This document shows positions 46,801 to 57,795 of a DNA stretch of 64,000 bases, in pieces (positions within the stretch are counted from its first letter, which is position 1; every line of letters begins with the position of its first letter). The notes under the pieces were generated by a model. It saw nothing but the letters and a program-made list of their open reading frames with translations, did no database searches and was not told the DNA's origin. Both the position numbers and the translations under genes were made by a program. The DNA is taken from the NCBI GenBank assembly GCA_030247855.1, contig JAPDRN010000076.1, forward strand, positions 113,738-177,737. Reading direction: 5' to 3'. The DNA is from Knufia peltigerae (lineage: Eukaryota > Ascomycota > Eurotiomycetes > Chaetothyriales > Trichomeriaceae).

Positions 46801-49342
46801 AAGGGCTGTTACGTGGAAATTTGTTAGGACGCCATATCACCACCTGCCCTTTGTGTAACTACACCGAGTGACACGATGCCGTTTGACCCAAGTCTGAAGC
46901 TGCTGGAACCTGGTTTAACAGTTCCATCTTTGTCATAGCCTGACTCCTGCTAATCATATTCATACTTTGTACAGGTTTCCACCGACGATACAGATATTTT
47001 GGCAGCGAGATGGATGAAACGCCAGCAGTAGTGAACCTGCAAGACCATTTCAATGATGACTGTCAGTAAAAATGGAACATACAGCAGGCCGTTCTGCCAT
47101 GTTGCGCACGGGGCTACACTCATATACCAGTCGCAGATGACTTCGTGGTGGTATAGACGACGGCGTCGCTGACTAGCAGAACTGACATCCGCGCACGCAT
47201 GAAGGATAATCAGTTGACGGGAACCAGTACATTGACACCTGCGACGCCTATTAGCCATCTTGGTAGTTTGAGGCTACTGAGGCCGCAAATCCTCAGAAGG
47301 ATATGATCGCCGCGATCCTCCGAGGCGGGCCTGCCGGCAGAAATGTCGTGTATTGTTCATGCGCGCCGGTGGGTTGGCTTACTGCATGGGATAGCCCGCC
47401 ACTGACGACGTCTCCTTGCCTGCATATTGTGACAGATAACGTCACCAAAAAGTTCACTTCTCGGCTGCCAACGGGGCAAGATCTTGGGCTGCCTCACCAC
47501 TCAAACGAGGAGAAAACCCGTTTGTCTGGGTCAGGCACCGTGAGGAATCCCTGAAGCCTCTACTGTTGCACAGTATTGAACCCCGGGAGTCTTCGTGGTC
47601 AGGATGATGGGAGACCCTCGTCATCATTTCTCAGTCCGCCTAATCGAGCGATGAGAGCAAATTGGACACCATCATCTCAGGGATTTCTTGGACAGACTGC
47701 AAGGGTATGGCCCAGATGCTTCGTTTGCAACTCGACTGCTATACTGCATTTGGACGAAATACGCAATCAAAAGGGAATGTGACTTTCATCATAGTGGTTG
47801 CACAACGGGGCTACTGCCAATGATCCTGGGGGCCAGGGTAGCGACAAATTAGGAGTTGGGAAAATCCCAAAAACAGCAGTGCCCGCTCGCATTGGCCTTT
47901 GAAGCACATTTGATGCCTGATCCCAGGCGAAATGGCTGCAGGCTCGTGGTCCAATAGGCGACTCAGCTGCGAAATACTCTAACGGGAGCCCTGGCTCGCA
48001 TTTCGACCCAAGGACAGACTACCTACTCCGTACTGGGGGGTCCCTAAATACGAAATTTCTTCATTCGACAAGGCATGTTGACCCTCACGGCGCTCTGCAA
48101 GCCGACAATCGGGTCAGGCTAGCTCGCAGACGACACTAATGCGGCCTTCATGACTAGCTCCCATGCCTGACATGGCTGCATGGTAGAACTTCCGACCCCC
48201 TGGTCGTGTCAAAATGCCATTGTTCTGCCCGCGCCGCCTCACGCCCAAATGTGGCAAGCCACGGTGGATAATCTGCAAGAATCCACTCACTCTCCTTCCC
48301 ACCACTCTGGACGCGCGCCGCACCCTTCCCAAGTCATGGGGACTTTATCCCGTCAGGGACCCCGATCCATGCTTCCCAAGGCTATCATTTGCAACTATCC
48401 TTTCTACCCCTGAAGCTTTGCTGCTCGAGGACTCGTCTCTCGAGAGCCCCGGCCCTGAAATAACTCAATGTTGGCCCCACGCCCGATTGACAGCTACCAC
48501 ACCTCCCCAAAGGCATTCGCGGGCGCCACATCACCGCCATGCCGGCCTGGGTCGCGCTATCACGTCGATAACCCAGTCGCTGCCATCATCCCGCTGGGAT
48601 GGTGCCCTTAGTCCGCGCTTGTCAAGGTGCGCTTCGGTCGATGAGCTAGTTTTCTTAGCCTGCCGTCTCTGCTTGAACCTCGAAATCTGATCACGTCTGG
48701 CGTCTTGTTCCTCATCCACCCGTTGCGTGCATGATCGTTTGTACCGCTGCTGCTGGTGACGGCGCGACCCACTTCCCTATTCCCAAACTACTCCCTGCCC
48801 ACCACCGATGGATTCCTGCTTGCCGGCGTTGGGTCAAAAGGGCCCTGTCTGGAGCAACGCTCATGATCGTGACGAAGCAAAGCCTGGCAACGCTAGAAGC
48901 CTGGAAGTATCTCGCCCTTCACCTCCAGGCAAATATTGTACATAGTCCTTCCCGCTTCCCCGTCCCAGGAATTGCGGCGGGTCATCAGGTCCTTGCACGG
49001 TGCCTCTGCTTACCTCCGACAGTACAATGAAATATTACGAGCTGACCTCAGGCTAGCTTGTTGAAACTATCACTTTCCCTTCCCTTCGCCGTCACAACCT
49101 CCGGTCTACCTGACCCTCAATTTGCTCTTTGCGAACGGGCCTCTCAGGACTAGGGTTGACCTTTGATGAAGCTCATTTGCTGCCACCAATACACCAGAAG
49201 CGAATTACCAGCGGCCCCTCGCAAGCCCTAGAACGCTGGCGCAGATGCTTCTAGTCTTGGAATGCGCAATCTGCGTTCCGGACTCTTCATCCCTACCCTA
49301 CCCCTCCGCTGATTGCCTCGACATCTAAAAGTGTCTTTGTGA
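43869..49342. other. 5.5-kb gene-poor region with probable long leader of the bZIP gene
   Basis: No gene was supported. Frames such as 44027-44437 (plus, 136 codons) and 48214-48690 (plus, 158 codons) have no domains. Four exact TACGGAGTA copies lie at 44523, 45121, 46543 and 48024. From about 48050 the plus strand becomes pyrimidine-rich, like a long transcript leader. ATG at 48808 opens a 45-codon frame (MDSCLPALGQKGPVWSNAHD) that reads protein-like and might be a first exon or a uORF. A 55-bp stretch at 49339-49393 has a perfect donor (GTGAGT), branch (CTCTGAC) and acceptor (CATCAG) and may be a leader intron. Confidence 0.45.
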
Positions 49343-49630
49343 GTCGGACCACCTGGACTTAGCCCCTGGTCATACTTCTCTGACGAACATCAGCATATTA
49401 ACAAGTCATTCACCCTGGCTACCGTCGGTGTCAGAGTCTCCCCTCTCTCCCAGTATCCCAGGTCACCTCCAAATCCTGGCTATTACCAGCAGTCCTGGTC
49501 TGCTCAGACCAGCCCGCACAGCACTCTAGATCCTCAGGATTGGCGGAGGGAGGGTAGCGGAGGAGTGCCGCAGGAGGATCACCCATGGTCGCGACTGGGG
49601 CACCAGCCGCACGAGGAGGCTCATAGGTAC

Positions 49631-51250
49631 ATGTCACAAACTTCACCAACAGACCGGGCATCGAATACCTCTTTCGCTCTCCCAGGGACGCAGATTGCTG
49701 CATCTCAGGCCGCAGGTCCCAATGCAGACTCCTCCAGGCCAAGCACTGCGAGTGTTGCCAGGACCGAAGCATTCGGCAGCTATGAAAGCAGTGTTTACGG
49801 GAGGCAAGGAGCAGACATCAATCCTGGATTCGAGTCTCGTAGGCCATCGGCCGACTCAAGCGTCCAGACCCCTTCTCGAGCCTTTGGTGTGCACAGTATC
49901 TTGAACCCTCAGACGGAGCCTGAAGGGCCGCCTTTGGTGCCCGCAACGAGCAGTCAGTCGCATTTAAGCATCCTCCAAGGACCGTCTGAAGTATCACCTC
50001 GTGTTCGAAAACGCACGGATCCTCGATCACCGCCGCAGGACCAATCTCAGCCGGGTAGTACACGTGTTGGAAGGCGTGTGCTCACGCCAAAATCTCCGGC
50101 AGTCCGTGCGGCGAGTCTGGGAGCCAGGAGAAACCCTACGTTTCACTCCACCATACAGCCCCTCCAACCGTTTTCCGGGTCGACAGGCCGAACATACACG
50201 GCTGAACCAGGACCGTACAGAACTTCGGAAATCCCACCACTTCCTTCTTTGGCGATAGCAACAGGTCCGAATTTGCCAAATATAGCGCCCTTTGAATCTG
50301 GCAACCAAGCCCGCTCTGCGCCTGCGCCTGGAAACTCCCCGCGTGGTCTAGAATCTACGATCACGCACACAGCTGATCGAGCTTTCTCAGGCCAGTCAAC
50401 GTACCCTAGGATCGAACAACCTTCGCCGATATTTCGCTATGGCCCTGGCCAGCAGCTCTCTCAGCCCTCGCCTGTTCGCAGAGGGTTTCAACCGAGCGGG
50501 CCTGGCGGATACGCTCTCGAAAATCATCTACATGGCCCTCACGAAGGCTACCAGCCTGGACAGACCTCTATGAATCTGACTCTGGATACGGATCAAGGGC
50601 CGTTGGTTCTCCCGGTGGAATTGGACCTACAACAAGCATCGAGAGTGGCAGACGAGAAGAGAAAACGCAATGCCGGTGCATCGGCTCGATTCCGGGCTCG
50701 GCGGAAGGAGAAGGAGAAGGAGGCTTCCCAGACCATTTCAGGGTTGCAGGAAGAACTCAGGGACTTGATCGAGGAGCGAGATTTCTACCTCTCAGAACGA
50801 GACCACTTCCGCGAAATCGCTGCAAGACACGTGGCCAACCCGCAACTCCTACAGCGTCCTCCGTCACCGCGACAGCGGCGAATGGCGGTGGCAGCGGCAG
50901 GTCCAGCACCGACCAGCGGCGCCAGCTCTGAGCCGCAGTTCAGCTCGGAAGATTCGTACCGCGAATATCATGAGAGGGAGTCTTCTATCAGCCAGCGCCG
51001 TCGGACAGGAGACTATCAGCCCATCTTCGTCGGGGCCCAGACTCAATCGCCGTCTCAGCCGCCGTACACTGGGTTTCCACCGCAGCCCCCCGTGCCTCTG
51101 CCTCAACTCCCCGCGACGACGAATGGTGCCTATGCGCCTCCACGATCCTTGCCGCCGGGACCACCGGCTCCTTCCCTTACAAGATCGCAGTCATATGATC
51201 CTTTCCGTCGAGGAGATCACCATGAGCGCACATGGCCTTCAGGTCGGTAA
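49631..51250 (+). CDS. bZIP transcription factor (5' end uncertain)
   Basis: From the first in-frame ATG at 49631 this single exon encodes 539 aa. The basic region is KRKRNAGASARFRARRKEKE at about residues 353-372, with the NxxxSxxF/R contact pattern, followed by a leucine-zipper-like heptad run (GLQEELRDLIEERDFYLSER). The rest is disordered and rich in Pro, Ser, Gln and Arg, apart from VPLPQLPATTN-type Pro runs at the end. The basic region resembles CYS3/MetR-type bZIPs, but the placement late in the chain is different and I do not name an orthologue. The frame stays open upstream to 49343 and reads protein-like (YPRSPPNPGYYQQSWSAQTS), so an upstream spliced exon with the true start is likely. 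Without RNA the start cannot be fixed. Confidence 0.82.
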   Translation: MSQTSPTDRASNTSFALPGTQIAASQAAGPNADSSRPSTASVARTEAFGSYESSVYGRQGADINPGFESRRPSADSSVQTPSRAFGVHSILNPQTEPEGPPLVPATSSQSHLSILQGPSEVSPRVRKRTDPRSPPQDQSQPGSTRVGRRVLTPKSPAVRAASLGARRNPTFHSTIQPLQPFSGSTGRTYTAEPGPYRTSEIPPLPSLAIATGPNLPNIAPFESGNQARSAPAPGNSPRGLESTITHTADRAFSGQSTYPRIEQPSPIFRYGPGQQLSQPSPVRRGFQPSGPGGYALENHLHGPHEGYQPGQTSMNLTLDTDQGPLVLPVELDLQQASRVADEKRKRNAGASARFRARRKEKEKEASQTISGLQEELRDLIEERDFYLSERDHFREIAARHVANPQLLQRPPSPRQRRMAVAAAGPAPTSGASSEPQFSSEDSYREYHERESSISQRRRTGDYQPIFVGAQTQSPSQPPYTGFPPQPPVPLPQLPATTNGAYAPPRSLPPGPPAPSLTRSQSYDPFRRGDHHERTWPSGR

Positions 51251-52386
51251 CGACAACGGTGTAAATAAATACTGCCGCCTGAGATCTTCTTTTTATTTTT
51301 TTGTTTTCCAACACTATTCGACATGACTATAACCTAGAGAGACGACTATGAGGGCAACCTCAGATGCAGCATCCTATACACATTTGTATGATGATGGGAC
51401 ATGATTATGAATGAACCGATGATCAGAAGAAAAAAACGGATGCTCAACTGTCGTCACAGGGATGCATTTCAAACACACACCTTATCTCGAATGCCATCCC
51501 GAGATATCGATGATTTTGAGAGGGAAAGACAACAACCGCGAGACCAACTAATACCTTTTTTTTTCTATTTGTTTTTTTTTTCAGCATTTTGCATGTGCAA
51601 GATACCCCCGGACCATATTTTCTCTTTTCTCGACTAATACTTCTTCTGTTATTATTCTTTTGGTGGAAGGTGGTGCGGTTCTTGGGGTGGTGGTGGGTGG
51701 GAGCTACAAGACAGAAGAAAAGACTAGGAAAGGAGCGCATGCGATTTCGCGTGCACAAGGGCACTGTAGCAAAAGATACACACAAAACACTATTATTAGG
51801 GACAACGGAGTCGGGCGGCGCCTGAGGGTAGTGGGTGGGCAACCTGGCTGGAGGTTTTGGGATTTTGTAGAATGGCATATGTGTATCCACGAGAGATGAC
51901 CCAGCGGCATCAAATGTATTGGACCCTCTATTCCGTACCACGGAGTATACCCTACTAGATACAAGTACAATCTTGATGGGTATGCGAGTTCGAGGTCATC
52001 GTTGGCGGCTGCTGGCAAAGACTTGTTTGATGGAGGGTTCCATCATACTCGTAAGAGTACTTTACTGTACGGAGTCTCGTAAGTCCTCTGCAGAGGTCTT
52101 GTCTTTGGTCATTCCATGAAAGAACAAGCGAGATGATCCACGATCTTTTGGCGCCAACAACTGCTTCGATGCTTATTTAGAGAGAGACAGAGAAGACAAA
52201 AAAAAAGGGTCTAAATTGGCGAAGCGAGGCGGACTACGAGGTAACTATCGTAGGTAGGTACCTTTGTGGTACCTCTCCGTACAATAGGTACCTAGTTGAT
52301 GGGGCGAAAACATTTTATTTATTGTTTACAATTATTTTCCCAGTAGAACTTTATCCACTCACTTGTGTAGCCTCGGTGTCCGCCCC

Positions 52387-52406
52387 GGGGGGGGGGAGGG
52401 GGGGGG
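52387..52406 (+). repeat. G-tract (G10-A-G9)
   Basis: Ten G, one A and nine G in a row on the plus strand, able to form a G-quadruplex. It is in non-coding DNA about 1.1 kb downstream of the bZIP gene. Confidence 0.9.
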
Positions 52407-53527
52407 CACATACTCGTGGAGAGTGTAAGAACCAAGTGGATCGTGTGTCTTGTCCAAAAGGAAGAAGAAGAAAAAGGAAAAGGCAACCCAGGTTCGATAC
52501 AAAAAGACCAACAAGAAATGAAAAATCCATACCTATGTACTCGGTAATTTTTGAAATGATTTGCTAGGTTGGCGGTTTTTTAATGCCTGAAAGAGATAAT
52601 TCGTGGACAATTTTACTCCGAACTACGGACTACCTCTGGTACAAATACAATAATATTGTACATAAGTAAGGAGTACCCTCTAGGTACGGAGTACCTAACC
52701 TAAAACTATAGTTCCGAGGTGAATTGGGGCCAACGATGACCTGTCGAATGGGGCTTGTAGATGGCTCCGGATAGAAAAATCATGGACCTTGCCTTTGGAG
52801 TGTGGATGACGATGGAGATGACTTTTAGTAGAAACCCAAAGGACACAGGAAGCGAGACAACTGTTTTACTTCACCCTGTCCCTGTTTGCCCACCTGGCAC
52901 TTGCTCATCCATCACCATTCTGTAACCACTTGTTGTTGTGCCGCATCTCTTCTTTAAGTAGCTTCAAGCCACCAAGTATTTTCTTCCTGGTGAACGTGGC
53001 ATTCGTTTTCTTTCTTTCTTTCCTTCTAATGCTGGACCCCCGGTGGTGGTACTGTAGCGGCGGCAGCTCGAGCGCCCCCCTCCATCCCCCCCCGAGGATC
53101 CATATGCATGATGGGGGGGTTACTAATAAGTAAGACGGGTACGGAGAAGTGCCACGAGGGCACGAGTGCAACGGGTTGTACTGTATGTACATGGTGTTAT
53201 TCCCACCCGGCAACACAACCCGTTCCAAGGTTCCGAGGTACTGTAAGGTACAGTGCGCCACATATCGGGGATGGGGGACCATGAATTACATGTTAAGAGT
53301 GATTCTTAGGTAACTCATCCAGAATAGTCACTCAGGCACACCCTTTCTTCTGGGAGGGCCAAACTTCTGACCTGATCACAAACGGGCAAAATCCCCGAAA
53401 GTCATGAGTTACATGACAGTTGTAAGAAAAACCCGCCCCGAAAAAGAGAAACATGAAGTCACCATTGGCCGCATTGAAAATTGGGCAACAAGAAAAGAAA
53501 CTAAAGATCCTAGAGAGGGTTTGTCCG

Positions 53528-53563
<36 letters not shown>

Positions 53564-53564
53564 T
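53528..53564 (+). repeat. Compound dinucleotide microsatellite (TC)n(GT)n
   Basis: A 19-nt TC tract joins an 18-nt GT tract without interruption. It lies in a gene-free stretch. Confidence 0.9.
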
Positions 53565-54060
53565 CTCGCAACGAACCTTGATACGCTTGAAAGCAAGGCA
53601 CTCGATGGGACATGGATGTCGGCGTGTCCGAAATTTCGTGCGATCGCATGGGCAACCGTATAGTTTACGAAGGGAAGTAGGTGGTCTAGAAAAGCCAAGG
53701 TCTAGCCAACCACTCCGTAATTGTTTAGCTACCTAGGTAGCCAAGGGTCAAGGATTTTGACGTCTGAGATGCAGGAGACAGTGTCAGATGGTCGTCGTTA
53801 GAGTCGAATACCCTATTCCGGCATGGGCCAGTTAAACGACGATGAGCATCTCACCCACCATTGGGGAAGCGATGGGCGATTCATGCATGGCTGCCCAATA
53901 TATGCACGACAGCACCGGCTAATCATCAACAGCAAACTCACTACTGCACCCACTACCGTATGACGGGTACTAGTATTCGGAAGGAGGCCAAGTCCTTTGG
54001 TTAATCCGTGTGGGCATTGCATCGCATTGCATTGCATGACATGGCAACGGTAAAACCCAT

Positions 54061-54966
54061 TCAATGGATCCCGGAATGCCAACTTGACAAATATGCCGAA
54101 TCGCTTACCAGGTGGGCTGCTACGCTTGGGAGTACCCTAGTCAAGACCTTACCATCTGGCCTGATGTACAGAGTATTCAGTGTAAAGTCTGCAACGATGG
54201 ACTGACTACTTACGACTTGAGTAATTGCAGTAGAGTATTTCTTCTGGCGGAGTTCGACGACTCGCAACCTGATCGAGCTGCTTATACTCCGTACTAGTAC
54301 GAGAAACGTGGTTGACACGACCCACCCCTCTGGGCGCGCGGGATGAGTGTCGCACAAGGAATAGACAGATGACATGTTGCACATCCGCCCGGCCGTGACG
54401 GCTTCCTCGTGACAGCTGTCAGTGCCCAAGCGACAGGACGACGGGTCAGGAACTAGTGTAAAGGTGTGGTGGTGGACGGCATGTGTGACTTGGAAAGAAA
54501 GGGAAAGCAATTCGTGTCGAGAAGGGGATCTTCCTCGCTTCCATGCGGATTGACGGAGGATTTTCCCACCTTTGACTGACTTGTACTCCATACACCACGC
54601 TCCAAAATGCGAGATCGCTTCGTCTGTGGCCGCATCACTTATCACTTTTGTCCTTCTGTAAGTTAAGGCAGGCAGCTCGTACGGGTAGTGGCAAGTCGCG
54701 TCATCAGCAGCAATGGGTAAGCAAACTCGCTTGGTTCCATGTGACCCGGCCCCCAATCCTTTGCATTGCTTTTTCTCGGCTTTGCACCGTGTGCATGACT
54801 GGTCGCATATGTGGTTACAGTAGCAGTGAGGCGATTCCTTGGTCCTGTACGCCGTACAGGTTTTGGAGATGAGGGTTCGGTTGCAAGTTTCAACGCACTT
54901 GCATGCATGCCCGACCTGCAGGATGCAAGTCGCTAGTCCAGGCCTTTGGGCACCTACAAGGGCCAA
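54061..54966 (-). CDS. Doubtful Cys-rich open frame with partial zinc-cluster-like pattern
   Basis: A 301-codon minus-strand frame is Cys-rich at its N-terminus. Residues about 57-93 contain SCTRCKAEKKQCKG, which matches the first half (C-x2-C-x6-C) of a fungal Zn2Cys6 cluster, and a later Cys before HYPYELP sits where the last cluster Cys would. The fifth ligand is missing: after VC the residues are LPIAADDATC, so the C-x2-C pair is absent. The rest has no regulator domain. It may be a decayed or frame-damaged zinc-cluster gene, or chance. Confidence 0.2.
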   Translation of the reverse strand: MALVGAQRPGLATCILQVGHACKCVETCNRTLISKTCTAYRTKESPHCYCNHICDQSCTRCKAEKKQCKGLGAGSHGTKRVCLPIAADDATCHYPYELPALTYRRTKVISDAATDEAISHFGAWCMEYKSVKGGKILRQSAWKRGRSPSRHELLSLSFQVTHAVHHHTFTLVPDPSSCRLGTDSCHEEAVTAGRMCNMSSVYSLCDTHPARPEGWVVSTTFLVLVRSISSSIRLRVVELRQKKYSTAITQVVSSQSIVADFTLNTLYIRPDGKVLTRVLPSVAAHLVSDSAYLSSWHSGIH

Positions 54967-56341
54967 GTAGCCACTCAGGCGAGCAGGACTGGTTGACTCG
55001 GTGCAGGGAAGTCGTTGCGGGCATCGCGCAAAACCCAGATCATCTGCCTTTGTGAAACGGAGGGCCGCTGACGCTTTTTCGCTGTCCCTCGCTTTCCAAA
55101 CCCAAAAGTCGATTGGCGGGCCCTCGGGACGACACGTGGCGCCCTGCCACTGCAGGACATTTCTGTGGACGATGAATGGTTGGTTGTACAGAGAAGGTTT
55201 GGGTGGTGTTGTTCGGATAGCGATTTGGTGGTGTTTTAGTCACAATCAGGTCAAGGAGTCCGCGCACGCACGCACGCACACAACTCACACAGAAGGCAAG
55301 GATCTCCGTGACCCGGAGCATTACCTGGTAAGGATAGTCGTACAGTCCAGAGTGACATGGTCGTAAACAGCTAGCGAAAATTGTACAATCTTATTTGTTG
55401 TTATTGTCCGGATGCTCTTCTGGAGTACTGAGTAAAGAACCCTGTACCGGAACACTTGCTCGTCACTGTATTGTATGTCAATTGAGGGTCATTGCGGGCG
55501 AGGAGCCCTGGAGGGGACGGGCCTCTAATGCCCAGAATGCCCGTGTTCCAAGTCAGTGTTTGCATACTCCATAAGTAGCATAAACCACCACACATGACAC
55601 AATATATCATAGCTGTCAATGTGATATATCCGGTCCCACGAGGCTCCCATGCGTGTTACTGGTATCCATTGTTGTAGCGGACGTGGCTCGATGCCAACGC
55701 CTAAGGATGGGATGATATCATTTCTGCCGCGCATGTTCCTCTAGCATTTCCACACCAAGACGGAGACGAGCGTATTTCGAGCGACTTTAGGAACAATGAA
55801 GGGGATTCTTTCACTACATACTCTGATGTTAGTCTATGCAGTCCCTACGCAAAGAGCTTTGGTTATCGAGTTGAACGTGAAATTTCCTTATCATGTTAAC
55901 TACCAATGCGCAGATATGGTGAACTGTGTCGACACCTGCGTAGACCATCTTCTCATTCTTTGACTAAAGACATTTCGATCGTTGTGCTTATCGGCCAAAG
56001 TTGAGAAACAAAAGGTCTGTACATATAAAGTAAGTGAAGGGAGCCATGAATACACGAGCACAAGCACGAGGCTGACGAGGCTGCCTGCACGGACACTGAT
56101 TCCCCGGATTTTTGATTTTCCCGCTGCTCCAAAATTTTGCCCAGGCGCGACGCGTCTAAAACATCACCTGCGTCTCTGCCCTGCGTTTCTCACACCAATA
56201 TTCACTCACTGACCACCGACCACGTCAATCTCAATATTCTCTTTTGTCGCAAATGCAACCAATTAAACCAGGGAGTTAATCAAGTCATCGTCCGATCCCC
56301 ATCTTGCTCTCCGTCCAAGATCTCTATTCTCTATCCTCATC

Positions 56342-57795
56342 ATGGCTCCCAAGAAACGCAAAGCTGCCACCGGAGGCAGTACTCCAGTGAAGAAGGTTCG
56401 CATCGGAGAAACGTCAGAAATTCCTGACATCTCGCCCGTTGGTCGCCCTAGAAGAACCTCGGTCGGTGTGCCTCAGTACAATTTTACCAAAAGCAAGTCC
56501 TCTGTCACAAAGCGACCACCGTCGAAGGCGCAGAAACTTGAAGCTGAAGTGACGCCAAAAAGACGAGGACGTCCGCCAAAGAAAAGCCCAGCAATTGCTA
56601 GCCCTGAACCTGCTACCACAAAGAACCAAGCTAGAGCTGAACCCAGAAAGAGAGGCCGCCCTGCAAAAAAATCTACCACCACCGGCACCAATGGTACTCG
56701 ACATGAGCAACAGAGTGGTAAGTCTTGACGTGTCTTGACACTAAGCATGTGGTCGCCGCGAAGATGCACTAAAACTGATGTATGACCAGACTCCATTCCA
56801 GCCACGGTTCAAGTAGCAGCTCCCAAAGCATCGCGGGTGCAGAAACAAACTGCCAAGGCTGGCCGGCCTCGAGGCTCTATGCCGACAAATGAACATGAGA
56901 CAGTCTCTGCCAGTGTTTCCGAGTCTGAGGTTAAATTCAATGACACTTCTGCAGTTGGAGGTGCTGTGAAAGCTACCACGGCGGAGAAGGAGGACATTCA
57001 AGACGTGGACCAAGATGTTCAGTATTGGTTAATGAAGGCTGAACCCGAATCTCGCATTGAGAAGGGTGTTGATGTCAAATTTTCCATTGATGATCTTGCA
57101 GCAAAGACAGAGCCTGAGGGATGGGATGGTAAGCCCCAAAACCACGCATTTTGAGAACACAGGACTTGAAACTAAAGACTTCAGGCGTCCGCAATCCAGC
57201 GGCGAGAAACAACATGCGAGCCATGCGCAAGGGTGACCTGGCATTTTTCTACCATTCCAACTGTCCCAACCCTGGCATCGCAGGTGTCATGCGCATCGTC
57301 GCCGAACATACCACGGACAGGTCTGCCTTTGATCCGGCTCACCCTTATTACGATCCAAAGTCTGACGAGTCTAAACCCAAGTGGGAGCTTGTGCACGTGG
57401 AGTTTGTCAAGAAGTTCGATAAGTTTATTTCTTTAAAGGATCTCAAATCCTTCGCTCAGCAGGGTGGTGTGCTGGCCAGCATGCAGATGCTCAAGCAGAG
57501 TCGGTTGAGTGTCTCGTCAGTTGCTCCTACTGAGTGGCGATTCATTCTTGGTCTAGCTGGAGAAAACCCGACCCTTGGACATATCCAGGGCGAAGCAAAG
57601 GATGGCTACGAGTCCGACGTTGATGGCGAAGGCGAGGAGACAGCTGCTGAAGGTGCTGGTGAGAAAACTGTTGACACGAGCCTCGAAGGCGATGTCAAAT
57701 TCGAGCTGTCTTCTCCGGTCAACGGTACGAATGGCACCACCCATGAGCACGCTGTCACTGCAGCTGCATCTGAGACTGACTTCGAACATCCTTGA
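56342..57795 (+). CDS. AT-hook and EVE-domain protein (THYN1-like)
   Basis: Three exons (56342-56717, 56790-57128, 57185-57795) give 441 aa. The N-terminal 180 residues are basic and disordered with nuclear-localisation-like KKRK and AT-hook cores (RRGRPPKKS, RKRGRPAKKS, and a weaker AGRPRGS in exon 2). The EVE domain starts at about residue 210 with QYWLMKAEPESRIEKG and continues as DGVRNPAARNNMRAMRKGDL, AFFYHSNCPNPGIAGVMRIV and KWELVHVEFVKKFDKFISLK. EVE belongs to the PUA-like fold and, by family knowledge, is linked with binding modified bases in nucleic acid. The tail is acidic. Nuclear DNA or RNA binding is likely; the ligand is unknown. Both introns are short (72 and 56 bp) and phase-compatible. 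Confidence 0.9.

Larger units (their letters stand above)
51251..56341. other. 5.1-kb gene-poor region
   Basis: The stretch has homopolymer and microsatellite tracts, many AGGTACC-like words and two exact TACGGAGTA copies (52685, 54285). The only long open frame is 54061-54966 on the minus strand, listed separately with low confidence. No tRNA or transposon ends were recognised. Confidence 0.5.
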
